Part shown: positions 59,330 to 64,000 of the stretch, in pieces
Position numbering within the stretch: position 1 is the first letter of the stretch
Layout of the letters: each line of letters opens with the position of its first letter
Position numbers and translations under genes: made by a program
Source of the DNA: Euptelea pleiosperma
Lineage: Eukaryota; Streptophyta; Magnoliopsida; Ranunculales; Eupteleaceae
Length of the DNA stretch: 64,000 nt
Direction of reading: 5' to 3'
Assembly (NCBI GenBank): GCA_035048495.1
Contig: CM068551.1
Span: forward strand, 12,464,248 to 12,528,247
The notes under the pieces: model-generated
What the model saw: the letters and a program-made list of their open reading frames with translations, nothing else
What the model was told of the DNA's origin: nothing
Database searches by the model: none

Positions 59330-59428
59330 TGAAAACTGACAGCAGAGAACTTTGCCATTGATTGTACGTATACAACCAACTTCATCCAAGGAACCAACCT
59401 CTGATGAGAAGAGACGTCCCATGTCTTC
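59330..59428 (-). pseudogene. Possible exon of a LEUNIG-like co-repressor
   Basis: After an acceptor CAG at 59431-59429 the minus strand encodes EDMGRLFSSEVGSLDEVGCI then RTINGKVLCCQFSS. This resembles the segment just before the first WD40 repeat of plant LEUNIG/LEUNIG_HOMOLOG proteins. The expected downstream donor is not clear and the next WD40 exons were not found in the window. It may be a displaced or decayed exon. Confidence 0.35.
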
Positions 59429-60344
59429 CTGCAATATGGAATAAAGTGATAAGAAGCCCATATGGAAATGACACATGCACTGTTATTTCTTGGCTCTGTG
59501 TCAAAGAGTTGTACACCAATACATCCATATAGTTGATTCCGTATATTTTGAAGTGTTAAATTATTTCAGTTCATACAGGTTAACCTTTTCATTTTTTTTT
59601 TTTTTTTGGTTATAGGAAAGCTTCTAGCAGAATGACTAAAAGGGTGGAGTATGGAAACAATGCATTATTTCCATAAAAATTTCGATTTATTTCCATTTAT
59701 TTCGGCGCACAAGGGGTTTCAAAGAAAACCAAGAAAAATCAAAATATCAAGTTCATTTTTTCATATTGCAGGAACTTTGACCCATGGCCGTGAAGAGAGA
59801 GAGAGTGATTAAAGCAAGGAGAGAGGAGAGGGAGAGAGAAAGAGAAAGAGGACGCACCTGTGTTTTGAGAGATCGCAGGCGGCAGCAGCTGGTTAGGAAC
59901 CCACAGAAGAGAAGAGGGAGAAGAGGTAAGTTTTTGTATTTGATTACGGTTTTGTTGATGGCTGAGGCTCCGACAACTGCCGTTGGATTCTTGAAATCCA
60001 CGGCCGAGCAAACGAACATCCATGCTGTTAGTGGGCCCAGATGGCAGTAGTGAGTAACAAAAACGGAAATTTTTTAAAAGAGTGATGATCACATGGGCTG
60101 AGCAGTAGAGAAAGAAGAATGGGAGAGTGGAGAAAAAGAAGACGACGCGCGGAATGAGAGGAAAAAAAAAAAGTCGCGTACAAGATGAAAAAGGTTATTT
60201 TTGGTAAGTTATTGATTTATTTTGGAAAATAAAATAATATTTTAATATTAATTGGAATGCTAATGCGCATCCCGAGGTGAGTTGGCACCATGGACGCGTT
60301 GGGCCCATTGACGAGTAAAACTTCTTCCACGATGCAATTACGAG

Positions 60345-60622
60345 CCGCGTGGCCACTCTTAGTAGATGCTGACCGTATGGATGTTTGGCCAGTCCCTCAA
60401 TGGACTTGCAAACCAAAAATCAGCCTGATTAGTGATTTACAACCTTTGGATCTTTGCACTCAAATAATTCTCAAATTCCTACGGTTAAAATCAACCCTTG
60501 AAAATAACTTCAATTCAACGCTTAGACACCACTGATCGTGTTTATTTTTGGTGTGTGGGTCCACTTTGTTATTGGCCAAACATCCATACGGTCAGTGTCC
60601 ACTAAGAGTGTGCCACGTGACT
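60345..60622. mobile_element. MITE family F, clear copy with long inverted arms
   Basis: The left arm CGTGGCCACTCTTAGTAGAT then GCTGACCGTATGGATGTTTGG is inverted at the right end as GGCCAAACATCCATACGGTC then AGTG...ACTAAGAGTGTGCCACGTGA. Arms are about 80-100 bp with scattered mismatches. The interior has AATCAGCCTGATTAGTGATT. Outer limits are approximate and the target duplication was not fixed. Confidence 0.75.
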
Positions 60623-60817
60623 TGTATTGTATTGTGACAAGTTTTCCTTTTAAAGGGCGTCTCTCCGGTTAAGACGCACTTTTAAAAGGCGTTTGTCAGC
60701 CTTAATTTTTGGTAAGGGCGTCTAGTTACTTTTTTTTTGTAAATTTTTTAAAGTTTTTTTCTATTTTATAAATAGTTTAAATTTTATTTTTGTTTAAGAA
60801 ATTTTCCATAACAAAAA

Positions 60818-61105
60818 TTGTGCTTATTCACCACCGCCATCTGGGCCCACCAACCGCATGGATGTTTAGCCCGCCTCTTGATGGATATATATACCAAAAA
60901 ATCACCTGATTGGTAATCTCTAACCGTTAGATTTTAGTACTTTTTAAGGTATGATTATAGCTGTTGGATTCAACTATTTTATAGTACTAAAACCAATGGC
61001 TAATATTCATCAAACAAACTGATATTTTATACGAATGTCTGCTAAGGGGTGGGATAAACATCCATGCGGTCAGTGGGCCCAGATGGCAGCAATGAGTAAC
61101 GAAAA
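60818..61105. mobile_element. MITE family F, second arm type
   Basis: The left arm ACCGCCATCTGGGCCCACCA then ACCGCATGGATGTTTAGCCC is the inverse of the right arm GGGATAAACATCCATGCGGT then CAGTGGGCCCAGATGGCAGC. The interior carries CTGATTGGTAATCTCTAACC. It is closely related to 54738-55035. Confidence 0.75.
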
Positions 61106-61204
61106 TCTTGCTTCCACCAAAAAGTGAGGTATACTTTGTTACATCAAGGCCCTTTCTTGTGCAACACAACCAGACCAAAATGGTCCAGTATAGCCTCCAA
61201 AATG

Positions 61205-61470
61205 CCATATGTCACACTCTTCTAGACCCGCTAACCCTAATGATGTTCGACCCACCCTCTGGTGGACATACATACAATCAATATGATTGGTGATTTCTAT
61301 TCCTTGGATTCAAGTACCAAAAAGTGCTGCAAATCTAACGGCTAGGAAATACCGAGTAAAAATGCTCAAATCCAATGGATAGAACTCACCAATCAGGCTA
61401 ATTTTTGGTACATAGGTCAACTAAGGGGTGTGCCAAAAATTAATTGGTTAGTGGGTGCATAGGTCCATCT
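61205..61470. mobile_element. MITE family F, decayed copy
   Basis: The phrases GATGTTCGACCCACCCTCTG then GTGGACATACATAC, ATTGGTGATTTCTATTCC and AACTCACCAATCAGGCTAAT recall the arms and interior of the copies upstream. The arms are eroded. Confidence 0.5.
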
Positions 61471-62074
61471 AATATTTCAATCATTTCCGCATTATTTCCA
61501 TCATTTTCACGGAAAAAATTTCACGAAATACTTCCATTTCAGGACTAGTTGAAATAAACCTCAAAATCAAAATTTATTTCCTTGACAATTCGCATGAAGT
61601 TTATTCCACTTTCGAAGTAAGAGCTTGAAAATTCATTTTTTCCATTTTTTTTTCTTAATAATAGTTAACATATTCCTTCAAAAGTTAATTTTTTTTTCTT
61701 TTTACCTTGGTTTGTTTTTTCTATTTTTGCATGGTGTTTATTGAAAGATGGCGAGAGAAGGTATTAAATACAAAGTGAATGTGGTCATGGGAGAGACCCA
61801 ACATGGAAGCATGGGTTGAAGTAAAAGGGCTTAATAGGGGCCGGGTCTCGGAAGACAAATGTTTATGCCAAATGCAATTAATGTAGTAGGGTCACAAAGG
61901 ATGTGTGAAAAAGATGAAGGATCATTCTTTGAATACCCAAAAAAAAATGTTTCTTCGTGTACAAGGGGCCAGGTCTCAAAGATTTTAAAAAGAAATGAAA
62001 CATTATTTGACAAAGGGAATAGAGATGAGAAATGTTGAATGGACTGTCAAAAAGATGGACAACCGGATGAATCC

Positions 62075-62245
62075 TATGCTGAGTTGAAGAAGCAGGTTTT
62101 TGAGATTCTTAGAAAGGGGTTTGTTTAAGAGAGCATGAGCCCTTGTGCCATGCCAATGCTCCTTACTCCGAGAAAGACGATTCTTGGAGGATGTGCATCG
62201 ATAGTCAAACCATCAACAAAATACGTCTTTATTTTCTCACATGAT
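62075..62245 (+). pseudogene. Ty3/gypsy reverse transcriptase fragment
   Basis: The plus strand encodes LKKQVFEILRKGFV, a stop, then ESMSPCAMPMLLTP and after a frameshift DDSWRMCIDSQTINKI. This is the start of a gypsy RT domain (the SPCA...P.LLTPKKDGSWRMCID.R.INKI pattern). No other parts of the element are visible nearby. Confidence 0.75.
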
Positions 62246-62770
62246 TGAAATATGTGCTCACAGTTGGATTCAATCAGTCATTCAAGGCATTTCCCAGATG
62301 TATTTTCCCGGAATATTTTCTGTGCAATCAAACACGCCCTAAATGAAAAATCTATCATATAGAATTCTGTATCAAAAGTTTGATATAGAAATCTCTCAAA
62401 ATGCCACGACTGCTGGGGCTGTTTCTACTGGACAAGTTAACATCTCGTGTAACACGTTTGGAGTTAGTAACGGGAACCGTCAAGTTAGGGTAGCGGTCCT
62501 GCTCAAAAACCGCGAATTCATGATTTGAACGCGCATCCGCCCCTAAACAGCGCTCTAACATACTCATTGTGTTTGAGACGTCATTTTTCCTCGAACATTC
62601 TGGTGGGGTCCAGCAATACAGTTCATGGTGGTGGAGTCAGCCTCGATTTTCATCTCTGGTTGAATCTCGAACTCCGGTTGTGTTTTTGGCCGTTTGCAGT
62701 TTAAGGGGAAAATGCTACCCCACGGATAACGTGACAAATAGATGTGCCGTTGAGGCCATTGAATACTATT

Positions 62771-62856
62771 AGATTCAATAGATCCATGGTCCACCAGGCA
62801 ACAACTACAAACGATAAAATAATTTCTGCCTTGTGGACCATGGATCTCTTGAATCT
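62771..62856. repeat. Inverted repeat with 30-base arms
   Basis: Arms at 62771-62800 and 62827-62856 are inverse copies of AGATTCAATAGATCCATGGT then CCACCAGGCA with two mismatches, around a 26-base loop. The sequence after the right arm carries the 34-base direct repeat GGAGTCAACCGCACATATTT (and the following TTGTCTGG) at about 62869 and 62909. Confidence 0.85.
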
Positions 62857-63039
62857 AACGGTTAATGGAGTCAACCGCACATATTTTTGTCTGGTTATCC
62901 ATTGGATTGGAGTCAACCGCACATATTTTTGTCTGGTTATCCGTGGGATAGTATGGATTAAAGCATTGGGTTTGGGTAAGATAGTATGTATTGATCAAAA
63001 GGAAAATGAAACTTTCCCACTTGGTAATCAAACACGCCC

Positions 63040-63203
63040 TTAGTACTTTTTAAGGAGTGATTCTAGCTATTGGATTCCATCCTCAGTACTTTTAGGCATT
63101 TAGTACTTTTTAAGGAGTGATTCTAGCTATTGGATTCCATCCTTGGTACTTTTAGGCATTTAGTACTTTTTAAGGAGTGATTCTAGCTATTGGATTCCAT
63201 TTT
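63040..63203 (+). repeat. 60-bp tandem repeat, nearly three units
   Basis: The unit TTAGTACTTTTTAAGGAGTG then ATTCTAGCTATTGGATTCCA starts at 63040, 63100 and 63160. Units 1 and 2 differ at two bases or so; the third is partial and leads into the single unit seen in block S1. Confidence 0.92.
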
Positions 63204-63761
63204 TTGGGTACCGATTCAACGGCTATAAATCATCAATCAAGCTGATCTTCGCTCTGAATATGTAAGAAGGAATGGGAACAACATCCATTCGGTCAGTGGG
63301 CCCAGAGGTCAGCGGTGAGTAATAAAAATCGTGAGGACATCACTACTCCCAAAATGCTCACTTTCCGGCTCAATAACAATAGGTGCTTGTCTAAGGATAC
63401 TCCCAAAATGCTCTCTCCGGCTCAATAACCCTAGGTGTTTGAAGGTTTGACCTAGCCTTTGGTGCATCCTCACACCCAAATCATCCTAATTAGTGTCTTT
63501 TAGCCATTGGATAAGAGTATTTTTATGGATACGAAGCAATTTTAGCTGTTGATTCAATCTTTTGTTGTACTCACATCCAAAGGCTAAAAATACTGATCAT
63601 GCTAATATTGCCAGGTGGAATATGCGCACGCTCCTGATGCACTCCCATTGTGAACCTTTTCAACTGTTTATCGATTGTATGGGAGTTTGCTCCAGCTATG
63701 TTATGAATTAAAATCTATCCTCCTACCCATAAAACAAACAAAAAAGTACGAGTATTTTTGT

Positions 63762-63902
63762 ATCAGCCCCCTGAAATTTGAAAGGAATTAGTAATACCCC
63801 CTTATACTTTCAAACTTCATGGATACACCCTTGACCTAGTATTACAAGTTACTTTCAAATTTCAGGGGGTATTACTAGTTACTTTCAAATTTCAGGGGTC
63901 CC
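63762..63902. mobile_element. Short fold-back element
   Basis: CCCCTGAAATTTGAAAG at about 63769 is the inverse of CTTTCAAATTTCAGGGG, which occurs twice at about 63851-63870 and 63881-63900. The element of about 140 bp would fold back on itself. The second right arm looks like a 30-base tandem duplication of the first. Confidence 0.7.
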
Positions 63903-64000
63903 ACAACAGAATTTTGATGGCTCACTTCTCAAGCGCCCGTCCCATATCCCACTGATCTTGTGATATCACGATCTTCTGATAAAGCTTCAGTACCCAACTG

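Larger units (their letters stand above)
62640..64000 (+). repeat. Dispersed block S2, second copy of 54340-55545
   Basis: Same order of phrases as S1. It also has an extra inverted repeat, two direct repeats and a 60-bp triplication. The match reaches the window end (CAGTACCCAACTG), so the block continues beyond it. Confidence 0.75.

Noticed and set aside
59784..60050. 88-codon Arg/Glu-rich ORF and overlapping minus-strand ORFs of 88-117 codons
   Set aside because: They are readings of a purine-rich repeat (GAGAGA) next to a family F MITE end. No domain is recognisable and the frames contradict one another.

Overview
The window is nuclear DNA of a flowering plant, probably a woody species with a repeat-rich genome. 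The species cannot be read from the sequence. Evidence for a plant is the set of plant-type transposons (Athila-like Ty3/gypsy, Ty1/copia, L1-type LINE, MULE, hAT-type and Mutator-type MITEs), long AT-rich introns with GT-AG borders, and two host genes with plant-like exon structure. There are no bacterial operons, no CRISPR array and no recognisable tRNA or rRNA gene.

Left part (1-12.3 kb): a LINE 3' end relic, a 1.03-kb non-autonomous DNA transposon with a 9-bp target duplication, and a minus-strand host gene for a BSD-domain protein. Four exons of that gene can be assembled (11857 down to 4388). Its 5.3-kb third intron holds a decayed Ty1/copia element, an unidentified ORF and a MITE.

Centre (12.3-30 kb, perhaps to 37.8 kb): a nested transposon stack. 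A MULE transposase gene (plus strand) is interrupted by a nearly complete 9,982-bp Athila-like retrotransposon (14475-24456, minus strand, TSD AGTAC). It is interrupted again near its 3' end by a solo LTR (26151-29684, TSD AAGAG), which itself carries a second solo LTR (26302-27783, TSD AGAAC). The MULE reading frame resumes exactly after the outer solo LTR. More solo LTRs and unclassified LTR-like DNA follow up to 40.3 kb.

Right-centre (41-46.8 kb): a hAT-type MITE, then a four-exon plus-strand host gene (41956-46611) for a 228-residue protein of unknown function. Its second and third exons are a tandem exon duplication of the same phase. Intron 1 contains a Mutator-type MITE, a hAT-type MITE and a recent 145-bp tandem duplication.

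Right part (47-64 kb): almost entirely repeats. These are a second copy of the outer solo-LTR family (48576-50176, TSD CATCG), a 500-bp tandem duplication, a Tat/Athila-like LTR, a LINE relic, a gypsy RT fragment, several copies of a long-TIR MITE family, and a block at 54.3-55.5 kb repeated at 62.6-64.0 kb. A possible exon of a LEUNIG-like co-repressor lies at 59.3-59.4 kb.

I found no new multi-gene system. The most informative features are the frame-verified nesting, the arrays of palindromic motifs next to the LTR promoters of two solo-LTR families, the exon duplication and the unidentified ORF at 7.9-8.3 kb. All assignments come from reading the sequence; no database search was run.
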